A stretch of DNA of 64,000 nucleotides from Sipunculus nudus (GCA_026874595.1 CM049313.1:39272659-39336658); one strand, 5' to 3'. Positions 1 through 11,862 are shown, numbered from the stretch's first letter. Numbers and translations are program-made. The notes: generated from the letters alone by a model not told the origin.

Positions 1-145
1 AGTGACTCTGACTCAAAGAAGGTTTACTTGGACTACAACCCCTCAGTCAAAGACTCAGACTCAGACTCAAGTGGCCTGGACTCAGACTTGCACTAGGGAC
101 TGGAATGTTGTGGACTCAACTTCATCACTGCACTCTAGCCAGAAT
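1..145. repeat. Degenerate GACTCA hexamer tract
   Basis: The first 145 bases are dominated by variants of the hexamer GACTCA, with short interruptions. No reading frame of note crosses it. It is probably the edge of a simple-sequence array that continues to the left of the window. Confidence 0.55.
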
Positions 146-306
146 ACCTGACATAGGATGTACTTCTTTTATTTAATTATATGGTCATATTCAGGCCATA
201 TCCTGTAGACAGACAGCACCACCTACAGGCCAAATCTCATACTAGTTTGTTGGTGTGTTTACCAAAACATTGCATGACCCTTTGATTTCACCTTTGCTTA
301 ATTTTT
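146..306. other. Unannotated spacer left of the first transposon
   Basis: No coding, RNA or repeat signal was recognised between the hexamer tract and the T-run that precedes the 5' hairpin of the transposon. Confidence 0.5.
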
Positions 307-1860
307 TAGCTCAGCTGACTGTAAGTCATCTGAGCTATAGCAATCACTCTTTGTCCGTCGTCTGTCCGGCCATCCGTCTGTCCGTCCGTTAACAGGGCAC
401 AAACTGTAACTGCTCGACCTAGAATCTTGTAACTTGACATCCTGGGTGGTTCATAAAAAATCTCCTTGGAAACCTGAAAATAGGTCTCTGTTACCCATAT
501 TCTTCGAGCTATGGGGCTCCGAAGTACCCCCCAGAATAATGGAAAATTTGATACAAAAGCTCAATTATCTGAACAACTAATGCAGTGATCACCATGATTT
601 TTGCATGGATATTGATCATGGAATGTGTCATCAGTTTCTGCAGTATGGTGGCGCCACCTGTATTTTTTCGATTTTTACGAATGTTTTTTTCTGTTTTTGA
701 GACCTTAAGATGTGGTCATCTGTTAACAGGGCACAAATCGTAACAACTGGACCTAGAATCTTCTCACTTGACCTGTGGGGAGGCCCATGAAAAGTCTCTG
801 TGGAAACCTGAAATTAGGTCTCTGTTACCCATTACCTCTGAGCTATGGTGCTTCGAAGTACCCCCCAGAATAATGCAAAATTTGATACAAAAGCTCAAGT
901 ATCTGAATACCTACTGCATTGGTTATCATGATTCTTTGCATGAATATTGATCATGGGATGTTCCATCACTTCCTGCAGGCTGGTGGCGCCACCTGTATTT
1001 TTTTCCAATTTTTACAATTTTTTTTTTCTCTTTTTTTTCAGACCTGCAATGAAACAGTCATCTTTTCACAGGGCACAAATTGTAACCACTGACCTGGAAT
1101 CTTCAAACTTAATATCTAGTGAGGTCCATAAAAAATCTCATTGAAAACCTGAAATTAGGTCTCTGTTAACCATATCCTTGGAGCTATGGGGCTCTGAAGT
1201 ACTCATAAGAATAATTAAAAATGTGATACAAAAGCTGCAGTATATGAATAACTAATGTACTGATGGCCATGATTTTTTGCATTCATATTGATCATGGAGT
1301 GTTTTATCAGTTCCTGTAGACTTGTGGCGCCACCTATTTTTTTTTTATTTGTACGCATTTTTTCTCATTTTGAGACTTTCAAATAAAGCCTCATCTTGTA
1401 ACACGGCACAAATCGTAACCACTTGACCTAGAATCTTCATACTTGACATCTAGGGAGCTCCATGAAAAGTCTTCATGGAAATCTGAAATTAGGTCTCTGT
1501 TACCCATATCCTCTGAGCTATCGGGCTCATAAGTACCCCCGAAATAATTAAAAATGAGATACAAAAACGGTGTTTGTTTCTGGAGAACTCCTCTGAGACC
1601 CTTGGACTGATCTTCCGTAACCCGGCATAGTTGTTCCCTCACCTATGTAGTTGTGCATAACAAAGACAGGTGGCACCACCTGCAATCCTTTCTGGGCAGT
1701 CTGAATCTGGGTGTCTTTTAGATAACAGCCGAAATCTCAGGAGTGGCTCAATGTATTGAGCTGAAAGTTAGCATGTATATAGATCTTGGATCTCTCCATC
1801 TTGTAATCGAATTCAACAATCCTTGAATTCAGCTGAGCATCATGGCCCATGGGCCACTAG
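307..1860 (+). mobile_element. Non-autonomous Helentron/Helitron2-like element, copy 1 (both ends present)
   Basis: The 5' end, after a T-run, is an imperfect hairpin at 307-337: TAGCTCAG pairs with CTGAGCTA and TGACT with AGTCA around a GTA loop. A GTCC/CCGT microsatellite follows at about 353-390. The core holds about four diverged tandem units of about 334 bp (388 to about 1660), each opening with a CAGGGCACAAA-type motif and most containing the palindrome GGTGGCGCCACC. The 3' end has TCAGCTGAGC at 1829-1838, the inverse of GCTCAGCTGA at 309-318, then the perfect palindrome TGGCCCATGGGCCA at 1843-1856, then CTAG and a flanking T. Helentrons are known for asymmetric terminal inverted repeats, a 3' hairpin and insertion between T residues, so this layout fits. 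No Rep/helicase protein is encoded, so it must have moved in trans. A pearl-type bivalve element is a closely related alternative name. Confidence 0.8.
388..1660 (+). repeat. Core tandem repeats of copy 1, about 334-bp units
   Basis: Unit starts fall near 388, 722, 1066 and 1397. Each unit repeats the same order of blocks: a GGCACAAA block, a block reading like TCTCTGTTACCCATA, a GTACCCCCCAGAATAAT block, an ATTGATCATGGA block, and a GGTGGCGCCACC core followed by a T-rich tail. The last unit decays after about 1560. Short reading frames within it are by-products of the repeat. Confidence 0.8.
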
Positions 1861-2582
1861 TTCTCATTCCTAATCCAGAGCTTCACTTACCTTAATTTAA
1901 ATAAAGGTAATAGCCCTTTAGTTTTATTTCACCCACCTGTCTTATGAAGTACAATTAAACTGTACAATGTGTACTTTAAGTGTATGGACTAGTACCTCAA
2001 AGTTTCTGTATCCACAGACAAAGAGGATCCTTTCTTTCCTGCTAGTATATGTTTGAATAACAATTAACTTAAAATCAGCTAAGTATATTTCAACTAACTC
2101 TGTATATTATGTCTATATCTGTTACTTTCAAACACTTGTAACCATGCTAAATAAAGGCCAGTTTTATAAGTTTTATCTGATTTAAAATGAACACCTTGAG
2201 TGGCAGTCCAACATTAATGCTAATAAGCCTGTAGTTTATCATTGAACATGGCATTGCATTGCACTAGAATTAATTCTTGCAGTAACTTCGTGGACTGTTA
2301 CAGTAACAGGTCGTTAAAATATATAATGCAAATAATCATATTCTATTAACAAATGCAAGTATAAGAAATCATTTATTCTCCTATTATCACCCATGAGCAG
2401 ACTATTTGTGTTAGATGATTCTTTCCTGCAATCCTATTTTCCATGTTTTCCCTAATATAATTCACACACTGAGAAACATGATTATTTTTTCTTGTATGGA
2501 TTGAAGCAGAAATAAGAGTATATCAGCTAATTGTGACGGAGTAATACATGTTATGCTTATGGTATATGTGGTTGCCCTGCAG
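1861..2582 (+). other. Intron sequence upstream of the ADAMTS-like exon
   Basis: AT-rich sequence with no recognisable exon. It ends in a weakly pyrimidine-rich acceptor (ccctgcAG at 2575-2582) that starts the exon at 2583. The upstream exons of the gene, expected to encode protease, disintegrin or thrombospondin type 1 modules, are not seen and probably lie left of the window. Confidence 0.5.
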
Positions 2583-2685
2583 GAATGTCCAACCTCAACT
2601 CCAGACTCAAGGCAGCAGCAGTGTGACAGATACAACAGGGTCAAATACAGGGGGCGCTACTTCAGATGGAAATACCATATCAGAG
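2583..2685 (+). CDS. Exon of an ADAMTS/ADAMTS-like protein: start of the cysteine-rich module
   Basis: Between an AG acceptor and a GTCAGT donor lies a 103-nt frame of 34 codons plus one base. It starts E-C-P, has RQQQC at codons 10-14, and then a basic aromatic stretch (RYNRVKYRGRYFRWKY, codons 16-31) with a conserved Trp at 29. A cysteine after R-x-x-Q, a Y/F-N, a G-R and an aromatic W-x-x/Y block is the usual opening of the cysteine-rich region that follows the first thrombospondin type 1 repeat in ADAMTS proteases, ADAMTSL proteins and papilins. These are secreted extracellular-matrix proteins. The exon ends in phase 1, which matches the incoming phase of the exon at 6427. Which family branch, and whether a protease domain is present, cannot be decided from this piece. 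Confidence 0.85.
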
Positions 2686-3513
2686 GTCAGTAACCATGGC
2701 AACAGAAGAGTTAAGTTATAATGATTTACCCAAGTATCTCGTATATATGAGACGCATGGCCCTGTGGAAGAACAGGCTATCTGTTTACATATATGAAATA
2801 AATGTATATGCTTTTGACACAGTTTTGTAACATACTTTTCTCTTTATTGAGCGTGAGTTTTTTCCATGCATATATTGATAAGAATGTTTAAATTTGTATA
2901 TTGAAATAAACTTAAGTATCCTTAAGATTCATTGATCTCTCTTTTTTTTATAAGATTATAAACTCAACTCTTTAAATGAAAAAAAAAGTTTGCCTCTAGT
3001 ATGAGTGCTGCCACCTAGGAAAGAAATTAGTGACCAAAATTAGGACAGCCTCACTGGTGTGTACAAGTGATGGTCAAAGGTCAATTGTCTTAGCCTTTAC
3101 ACGGTACTCAGTTACAGATAAGGATACTCATGGTAGTAATCAGGAAGTGGATTAATTCATCACTGTACTTTATAGAAATAGCACATATTTTTGTGATTTT
3201 ATGAATGTTAGAGAGAACATATCTCATAATTTGTTAAATTTTACCTCAGTTGATATTTTATCCATATTTATTAAAAGAGGTAGTGACCCTCATGATGATC
3301 CAATGGATTTGATAAGAAAAAAATTATGTCATGTGAATACACCAATCCTTATCCTTATCCAGCAAAAGGGTTGTTAGGTTGTATTATAATTTCACCCTTT
3401 TACCATTTCTAGTATATAGCATCTTCAAACAATTTAAATAAAACACATTTTCAATAGGTAAAATATTTATATCCTTAAAATAAGTACTTCTGGGACATAA
3501 AGTTGTGGCACTT

Positions 3514-3621
3514 GGGGGGGGGGGGGGCATTTCAGAACCTTAGGGGGGCCTAAGCCAAAATTTCTTTGGCCCCCCCCCCCCCCACATTTTCTTTTGCCCT
3601 CAGTTTGCCCCCCCCCCCCCC
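3514..3621. repeat. Paired homopolymer runs G14, C14, C14
   Basis: G runs 3514-3527, C runs 3570-3583 and C runs 3608-3621, each 14 bases. The G run is complementary to either C run, so alternative hairpins are possible, and G-rich single strands could stack. Run length should be treated with caution because homopolymers are error-prone in assemblies. Confidence 0.85.
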
Positions 3622-5255
3622 TCCCCAATTTTTAAAATCCTTGTGCAACCACTGTGATTATGCACATTTACCCTACATTCTTAATTAATTCGTAAAGAAA
3701 AAAATTATTATGATCTTGGAATTCCAAAATAAAACAGTAAAAATGAGTTAATATAGTTTTGCTGACGCATGGACTGTCGATGTCATTCATATATGAGCAG
3801 TAATACAAGAAGTAAAAAAATATCAAACTTCTATACCCTTTTTATTCCAATTTGGCGACCACTTAAAAATAATTAGTTTTCTCCAAGTTTGAGATAAAGG
3901 AGGATATTTCAAAATGAATTTGCGGTGGTTGAGATTGGAGAGGCAGCCGGTTTGATAACCTTCCCTAGAGACGCTGAGCTGCTCTGACACTCGAGCGCTC
4001 ATGTTACTACCAATATCATGGTTAAATATCAATAGAATCTGCTTTATTATATTTTATCTTTATTGCTAAATATCCCGTGTAAATTGCACACGGGGCATGT
4101 GCTACCAGGAATGGTACATGTGTTTGCTTAGTCATGGACACCCATGTGGAACAATTGAGCACTTTATATATATTATGATAATGCATCTTGGAATCTTAAA
4201 AAAAAAATTGCATTTCAAACAAGCTCAAGTTTGATAAAGATGCTGCTTGATATGATGTCATGAAAGAAGAATGCTAGTCAGATACAACACTGTTGCCCAC
4301 GAGAGACTGAGGCTTTTAGCATTAACATCATCGGCAGTAAACATCAACGGCAGTCGCCACATTAGAACATTTTAGAAATTAAGCTTTCAAAATATTGTAA
4401 GTAATTACAGAGGAAAACCGCGGGGGCACAAGACTCCCACGCCAATCCTTTGATGATTAATTATTACGCTGGATCAAAACACACCTTGACCAATGAGTGA
4501 TCTGTACAATTGTCTCTCCCACCTGACAACTGAGCGCCAAGTTTTGTTGATTTGAAATAGCAAAGAAAAATTATTAAGGTTTCACAAAAAAGGCGTTTAC
4601 GAAATAAAACAGATTCCGAATTATTTGAGAATGTACAGTACTTGCTGCTGACCTCGTTCTGACCTCTGGATGTTTACAACAGTCAACTCATATTACTAAA
4701 CTTTATGAAATCTTTATATTCTGAACAAATGTACATGAGTGGTTAATTTTTTCAGTTTTCATGACAATAAGGGAAGGAATGTAACATGGTGGCCTATAAG
4801 AGGGTGTGTACATCCTTCAGAATCATGAAAACCTTACAATTTGCAGTGTCAAAATCAGATGTTTAAACATTCATAAAATTCTAGAAAAAGAAACAGAAAA
4901 GTCATGAAAGATAATGTTATCAGAGATTCTTTAAATGTCCTGGATCTGACCTTGGCTACTTAATAAGTTTATGAATTCATTCTCCTAACATTTGTTTTGT
5001 AATATTTGAACCATTTGCCATGCGGCTGCTTTCAGTGTATAGTACCTACATAGTAAAAATGTTTTTTTTTAAACATTGAAACAATGAATATTATACATGT
5101 GATACTAAATCATTACTAACTCAGCTTTTGCTCAGCTTACCACAAAAAAGATAATAAGCAAGATTTTATCCAGATTTTGTTGGGTGGATAATCATACACG
5201 TCTTCTTTGCATAGGAAATGCCTACATTTTTGCCTCTAATGAACAAGAGGTTGGC

Positions 5256-5287
5256 GCACACACACACACACACACATATATATATAC
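5256..5287. repeat. (CA)n(TA)n microsatellite
   Basis: About ten CA dinucleotides run directly into about six TA dinucleotides inside the large intron. Confidence 0.9.
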
Positions 5288-6426
5288 TTGCTGTAGTCTC
5301 TGGTACCCATGGGGTAGGTGCATCCCAATTAATGATTCCCCAACTTCTACAGTGTTCTCTTTTTCTCCTTCAAATTATACATAAGAAGTGGCCATATTGC
5401 GATAAAATTCTTAATATTTGATATTAAAGCATGTCTAATAGAGAAATTTGGTTAATTAAATCATTGGTTCAATAATAAACTAGATTAAATTAAAACTAAT
5501 TGTGCTTTACTGCATGTCAGCATAATGGATTAATATACCTATATTTGCAAGCTTAATTGGTCTGCTTGTATAATAATATAATAATACTAAGTTGTTTCTA
5601 CCACTGAAAAGTAACTTTGTTTAGTACTTGTTAAAGTAATTGTTTGCCAGCTGTCTCATTCTCCTCTAACATTAAAAGTTCAAATTTATTTTTATGTTAA
5701 AATTTTGATTAGGAGTCATCTAAGTCAAGACATTTATTTGGGTAATAAATTATGCTAAGGAGATGTCAAATCCCCTTTACTTTTTATATGAAGACTTAAC
5801 TTACTGATCACCAAAAATTCACGGTTTCATTCCAGTTTGTTATAGCCATTGCTCAGTCACCTAAACTTCATTCCACTACGCCTGTACACATTTCTATATT
5901 GATAATTCTTTCAGATATTTTTGTCATCAATGAAAATTCCGTTTTTATCACAAGAGGTTTAGTGTGATGATTTGAAATATGGTATCATATACTATTTGTC
6001 ATATTTCAAGTTAACTGTACAAGGTAAAGTGTTTACTGTTTTGTCCCTTGGCTAAAAAAGGTAAGCTTTCGTGCAAAATTATCACAAAATGAAAACAGAT
6101 GTAGTGGTCTGTTGGAATAGAGTATGGTTATCAAAATATAGGGCCAGACAAAATTGCTGGGTTGTTAATAAAAACTGAACTGTCAGTTACACAAGCAAAG
6201 GACAAACTAGTTTTCAGCCAGCGTCAGTTGAAGGTTTATTTTTTTCATGCCCTTGGAACATGTGTCTATTTGTCACCCCCTTGGCTTCTTCTAAATATCT
6301 GTAGATGTTTCCAGGCGATACCAACTCAATCCATTGTATTAGCTTTTCCAAATATGTGACTTGCTACTTAATATCTGATGAACCCAATTAGCCATTCAAA
6401 GGTAAGATGTGATCTGTGACTTTCAG

Positions 6427-6560
6427 CTGATTATGAGTGTGCCCTAATCTGCCAGCCAATTGGCTACAACTTCTACCTCAAGTTGAAAGATGCCGTCAAG
6501 GACGGAACCAAATGCAAACCAGGTGATCCACATGGAATCTGTGTCGCAGGAAAATGTCAG
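6427..6560 (+). CDS. Exon of the same ADAMTS/ADAMTS-like protein: rest of the cysteine-rich module
   Basis: This 134-nt exon lies between TTTCAG and GTAGGA. Two bases complete an Ala codon and 44 codons follow. Cysteines are at codons 4, 8, 29, 38 and 43. The diagnostic motifs are C-A-L-I-C (4-8), PIGYNFY (10-16), V-K-DGTKC (23-29) and the closing CVAGKCQ (38-44). In the ADAMTS family this C-x-x-x-C, FY, DGT-x-C, CVxGxC order leads into the spacer domain, which mediates matrix and substrate binding. The exon ends in phase 0, so the next exon should begin with the conserved G-C-D and spacer sequence. I did not find it in the window. The PIG-x-x-FY wording recalls the ADAMTSL4/THSD4 branch, but that is an impression, not a classification. 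Confidence 0.92.
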
Positions 6561-8040
6561 GTAGGAAAAGTTTGTGTTAGTTTGTGTTTAAATGTAGTTC
6601 TTCTTTTTTATTCTGGATAAACGGACCAGGGGGCCTGTGGATCTCAGAAACTCAATAATGAGAGAAATTGAAAAAGCACGATTGTTTGTGAGAAATGTTA
6701 TATAACAGTTAAAGAAGTGCTGCCTGTGCAGAAAAAATCATATTGTACATTAAAAGTTCCAGAAAGTTTTGAAAACAGATGTTCAGACGCAAGTGTTTCA
6801 AACTAGAACTCTACAGTCTTTGAAAATTCAAACACGTCTTCCTGCAGGGGATGACATTTCAAGCAGGGATTGAATGTATTATATAATATGTGACAGCACC
6901 CACTTTCAGGAGGTCACACTTATGTTGACCTCTCCTATTTCAACATAGAACTTATTTGGAATTATAATATATAACTTATTCGGAATTATAGTATAGACAA
7001 CAGAACATGATGTATTTCTATTTTATTAAAATATGAATTTGATTAGTTAGCAGTGAGTACAACAAAGGCCTAAAGGCTTGGGACCAGTGAATCAGTGACA
7101 TCCCAGTGTCCTCCTAACCCGAAAGACATATGTAAATTTCAAACAAAAGTTTCCTGATGTCTCTGTGATCTTTCCTCACTTCTTGATTTCCTCCTAATCA
7201 CTCCCATTAAGGGTTCCAGTGTTAAGCCAATGTCTCATCAGGACAAACTGGAGACATATACATGTCCTCTGTAATTATATATAAGGTTTCTTTGTCATGG
7301 AGAGCATTTGTTACATTGCAGCTAGATTTCAAGATCAGCTCATGCTTAGTCAAGGTGTTACATCACACCGATAACTCATGAAGCACACAATAGATAGAAG
7401 TATGTAGCGCCATAAATTCCAGTGATTACCCTTGTACCAGTGTGGGGGACAATGACTGTAACAAGAGAATGTTAAAGCAATGTTTTTCTAGGGAAAAAAG
7501 AGAAGAGAATGGTCAATAACTCAAATTCTGCCATGGTGATGTGTTCAGGTCAGTTTTTAACACAAACGGTGCCTTGCCAGTCGGTGTTAAGTATGTGCTT
7601 GCTCTTGTTAAAAGGAGATAAAGACACAGTGGCAGTACCCAGAGGAGTTCCGAGAAAAACCTTGGCGTCACATCTTGTCATTATCTGAAACTGAGGCTTA
7701 CAGTTAAAGTGGACTGGAATGTCACACAGTGTGATACATCCCAAAAATACATCCAGATGATACATGTACTTGTACTCTGCATTTTATTGGCCTATTTCAT
7801 AAACAGAAAAAGTAGCCTGTTACAAAAGGGTACATGAAATAACATTTCTGTGTGAACATAGGATTGGATGACTAACTATTTTGCTATTTGATGAATATGC
7901 TTGTTTTGGATGGATTATGTGTCAAGTCTGTCAAGGTACTACATCTGATCTTAACTGGTGTATGGCTCTTTTCACTATGCCCATTTCCCATGATTATACT
8001 GTTTATAACCACCCATCATCTTAAATTCATCCTTGTAACA
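6561..8040 (+). other. Non-coding stretch, probably the next intron of the ADAMTS-like gene
   Basis: Starts with the splice donor GTAGGA. AT-rich, with no exon-like segment flanked by convincing splice sites in either strand. Short frames here lack codon structure or domain motifs. Confidence 0.5.
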
Positions 8041-8322
8041 AGACAACCCCAGTCTAAAGACATGACAACCCCTGTCTGAAGACATTACAACCTCAGTCTG
8101 AAGACATGACAACCAGGGTCCGAAGACATGACAACCCCAGTCTGAAGACATGTCAACTCGGGTCTGAAGACATCACAACCCTTGTCTGAAGTTATGACAA
8201 CCCTTGTCTGAAGTAATGACAACCCTGGTCTGAAGACCTGACAACCCCAGTCTGAAGACATGAAGACCTGACAACCCCAGTCTGAAGACATGACAACCCT
8301 CGTCTGAAGACATGACAACCCA
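8041..8322. repeat. 22-bp minisatellite (GACAACCCCAGTCTGAAGACAT)
   Basis: About 13 head-to-tail units of roughly 22 bp with scattered substitutions (CAGTC, TGTC, GGTC, CGTC variants). One unit near 8250-8275 has an extra half-unit. Long frames on the minus strand here are repeat translations (VFRLGLS-like), not genes. Confidence 0.92.
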
Positions 8323-9686
8323 GGCACCATGAGTATATAAAGCAAATGATGCAGGGCTACACAATGGAACCTGTAACTGAGGAAGTCTGGTGTACGATCT
8401 CCACAAATCAGATGTTTGTTATTGCAGCAACTGCACAATTTCTTTGGTTCTGTAATGATCATAACAGGGTTTCGGGAGCAGGCTGGTTTCTGACAAATTT
8501 TTTATATATACCAGCCATAACTGATCAGATAAATTTAAGCAACCACATATTCCATATTCTTTTTCAGTAGTGTTTCCTTTAAACTGCCTTTGTGTATGTA
8601 AATGTATTTCATTTGATTAATAGCATTTAAAATAAACCTGGGAACCTTGTTGTTAATCAAATTGTTACTTCCAAACGAAAACGGTAAGGCATTTCAAGTG
8701 GAGACGTAGACAGGATACAGATCAACATTGCTCACTCAGTTATTAATTAAAGAAAAATAAAATGTTGAACACTAGGCACCATGCCTGTGAAAAATATTTT
8801 TCTTGTACTATATATGCTGACTAGGAAAGAGGATTTTCCAAAATAAAGAAAATTACAACTGACTGAGATATCAATCTTAATGTCACCGGTAGAGCCACCC
8901 CTTCAGATGTAGAAAAGATCATCCTTACCATATCAGATAACTTTGGCCTGTTTTGAATAAAAACCTAATCATCTGTGGTAACTAAAGAGGATAAAATATG
9001 TTCCTTCATGTGTCAATCCAGGGTACATTTAAACCTGATCAGTTAAAAAAAAGTTGGTTCCTTGTATCCACATGTAAGAATGGGGGTCAGATAACATGTT
9101 TAAATGCAGCATTGCCTGTCAGCATGTGTCCTGTTTAATGTCTCTTTTTTTCTGCACCTTCACTTTTCTGCACATGAGTTTTAGTTAAGGAGGATTTATC
9201 TGTAGGGGGAAAATCTTTATAAAATGGAACAGTTGCCAACTTTGGAGTGAAACTAAAGTATAAGTTCATTTTGGTAAATTCTGGATCAGGAATTAAGTAT
9301 CAGCCAACTTTAATTCAATTGGTTGTTACTGTGATATTTGCTGATAATCCAGTTGTTGATTGACAGTATGAGATAGTATTCTTCAGTGAGCAATGGTTTC
9401 AAAAATATTACCCAACAAACCATGATTACGATAAATATAAAATGATCACTATAACTACTTCAGACCACTATGATTTTAATTTACCTGCACAAGATATGTA
9501 TGTTTAGATCATGTCAGTTGTGTCCAAATTTATTTTTATATGAAGGAGGATTGGTGAGCCTGTGTGCATACATGTGTAATGTGATTGTAAAAGACCCATC
9601 AAATACCCTGTGCAGTGACATACCTAGACTTGTATGTGATATTCAATAGAAATCATAAAATTAATAATTAATTGTAAAAACAATTG
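8323..9686. other. Gene-free stretch
   Basis: AT-rich sequence in which I see no exon, RNA gene or clear repeat. Confidence 0.4.
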
Positions 9687-9840
9687 TGTTACGGGGTGAC
9701 ATAAAAGCGGACTGTTACGGGGTGACATAAAAGCGGACCAAACTGTCTCGCTAGTGAAGCTTGCTTTTCTAGCAAAGTGGTTGGGACGCCGGACTTGTGC
9801 GCCACCGTTATGGGTTCAAATCCCAGATTGGCCCAGTATT
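9687..9840 (+). mobile_element. tRNA-derived SINE-like fragment with a duplicated 26-bp leader
   Basis: Two perfect head-to-tail 26-bp copies (9687-9712 and 9713-9738) of a unit containing ACGGGGTGACATAAAAGCGG precede a tRNA-like segment. An A-box-like TAGCAAAGTGG lies at 9770-9780 and a near-canonical B box GGTTCAAATCC at 9813-9823, inside a TGGG/CCCA T-arm. The spacing suits an internal RNA polymerase III promoter. The acceptor arm does not pair, so it is not a functional tRNA gene. A SINE remnant is the best reading; an old tRNA pseudogene is the alternative. Confidence 0.6.
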
Positions 9841-10239
9841 TTCCCCTCATTTATTTGTCTTCGTAACAATTGAATGACTTGCTTCCAGACTACATTGCAA
9901 GAAGTTTTCCTGAAATTCAAAGAAAATTGACTTTGCCCCAATGTTTGAACAGGTGTTTTAGAATATAATTTTCTTGCAAGTTATATCCATTTCACAGATA
10001 ATAGCTGTTTTGCTTGAAATAGTTCTGTTACCAGTACTACAGATCAACAAAACCGTTCAGTGACAAGGATGGCATACTCACTTGAGTTTCACCTCACAGG
10101 GACACCAGTAGGTGTCAGCACTGTAGGCACAGTTCCTGATCTTCACAGTGTCTCATTTATGGTAAATGATGAATTAGAACATACATACATTGACAGAAAG
10201 GCCTCTTGCTGCTTAGTTAGCTGACGTTAAATACACATA

Positions 10240-10300
10240 TTATTGTTATTATTCTCATTATTATTATTATTGTTGTTGTTGTTGTTTTTATTATTATTAC
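10240..10300. repeat. (TTA)n/(TTG)n trinucleotide tract
   Basis: Runs of TTA and TTG triplets with few interruptions, typical replication-slippage sequence. Confidence 0.85.
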
Positions 10301-11134
10301 TAGGGTATTACCAGTTCTTGAATTGATACAAGTCCACTTGACTTTGGCCAGGTTCATCTTGGAAGGTTTGCCATGGGCTGAGTTCACATGGTCCAAGTTC
10401 ATTGGTGCTGCAATAGACCTTTAATTAAATTTCCCATATAATGTCAAATTCCTCAGGATTTACAGGAAAAACTATACCCCCTTAGGACAAGCTTTGCATC
10501 AACCTTGGCACTTTGATATCCAAAATGGGCACTACCTTAGTGTGGCCACAGAGGTGTTGCTAAATGATTCAGAGCCACCGTCAGTTATATATAGAATCAA
10601 ATTATTAATAATATATTAGAATATGAATTCCTTGCAGGGGAAAAAAATTAAAAATACCACATGACAGTTTTTAAATTGGTTTCTACTCATCAGTGATATT
10701 GTTTTAATGTCAACCTTTATCAAAATATAAAAAAAATTTGAAATCAACAGGTCATGGAACTACTCTTAAAAAACACCCTTAGCTCCAGATCAGGTAATGT
10801 CTTTCAGTTTATGATAAGAAATGAGTCATATGGCATAAGTCTACAGTTTCATTGAATGATTTTAATGCACAGTGAGACAGTCAAATGTATGACTGATGAT
10901 TTAGTCAGGGAAACAGCAATAGGAAGATATTATATTCTCTTAAAATTACATCATCAGAAATAGAAATAAATAAAGTAAGACCTATATGCCCTTGCATAAC
11001 CTGCTTTGGTATCTCTTTTTTCACATCTCCAAGTTTCTTATTTAAAATACTATAATAGTTACAGATTTAATGTTCTCTTTAGGATGTACTTTGTTGTACG
11101 GTTAGGAACTGCGTAATTGTTGAGAATTCCTGTT

Positions 11135-11150
11135 GGGGGGGGGGGGGGGG
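11135..11150 (+). repeat. G16 homopolymer
   Basis: Sixteen consecutive G, followed shortly by further short G runs (GAGGAGGGG). The length is uncertain for the usual sequencing reasons. Confidence 0.85.
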
Positions 11151-11862
11151 ATGAGGAGGGGATTAATTGTTTTGTAACTTTTGAGGATCTTTGAGAGGTC
11201 ACTCTGTTCAAGTGGCCTTTGTTTATTTTAGTTGTAAGAACAGTGTTAAGTGGTTGATGACAGGTATATACCAGTGCTGACTTGCCCGAGGTCAGGGGTT
11301 TTTCATGGAAAGAACATGTAGTTTACGATTTCGCAGCATTCTCAAGATTGTTCCTAAACTTGAGGAAAGCATGTTCAAGAGCTACTTCAGTTTGGCTGTA
11401 GTTGCTGGCTGTATAAAGTTTCACATTCAGGAAAGTGGCCGCACAAGTTTTCCACTTCAGAATTGAGAAGCGTCAGATGAGGAAAAAATGAAATGATGCA
11501 ACACCTGCAGGATTCACAGTCCAGATTTTCAGCACAAGCATCAGGTGTTAATGAATGAGCTGCTCTTGGTGATAATAATATCTACTCACCTTAGAGAAAG
11601 CTATGTAGGTCTGTAAGTGTGGTATTTATTTAGACAATCATGTGTGTGGTTGCTGCCTGATGGCCCTGAGGTAGTGTATGTGTGGTCTCAGTGTGTGGTA
11701 GTTAATTGTGGTAGTTATTCTATGTGTGTGGACATTATTATATATTGATCATTATACCCTTCTGTGTAAGCTATGTGGACTTCTACCTGTTCATAACATT
11801 GACCCTTCCTGCATTGCATTGTTTTGTGGATTCTGTGTGTGTGTGAACAGTTTCATGGTGTT

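Larger units (their letters stand above)
2686..6426 (+). other. Phase-1 intron of the ADAMTS-like gene
   Basis: The intron is 3741 bp and joins the two coding exons in frame: the last G of the first exon plus CT of the second make an Ala codon. It starts GTCAGT and ends TTTCAG. It holds a trio of 14-base G and C runs at 3514-3621 and a CA/TA microsatellite near 5256-5287. No additional exon was recognised inside it. Confidence 0.85.
9841..11862. other. Gene-free stretch with simple repeats
   Basis: Contains an (ATT)n/(GTT)n tract near 10240-10300 and a 16-base G run at 11135-11150. No coding exon or structured RNA was recognised. Confidence 0.45.

Noticed and set aside
307-1860. Classical DNA transposon with terminal inverted repeats
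   Set aside because: The inverted repeat is not at both termini: the 3' copy is internal to a hairpin and CTAG. No target-site duplication is evident.
8085-8462. Minus-strand frame of 125 codons with VFRLGLS repeats
   Set aside because: It follows the 22-bp minisatellite exactly and fades outside it.
9770-9835. Functional tRNA gene
   Set aside because: A and B boxes are present but the acceptor stem does not pair and the anticodon arm is poor. Recorded as a SINE-like fragment.
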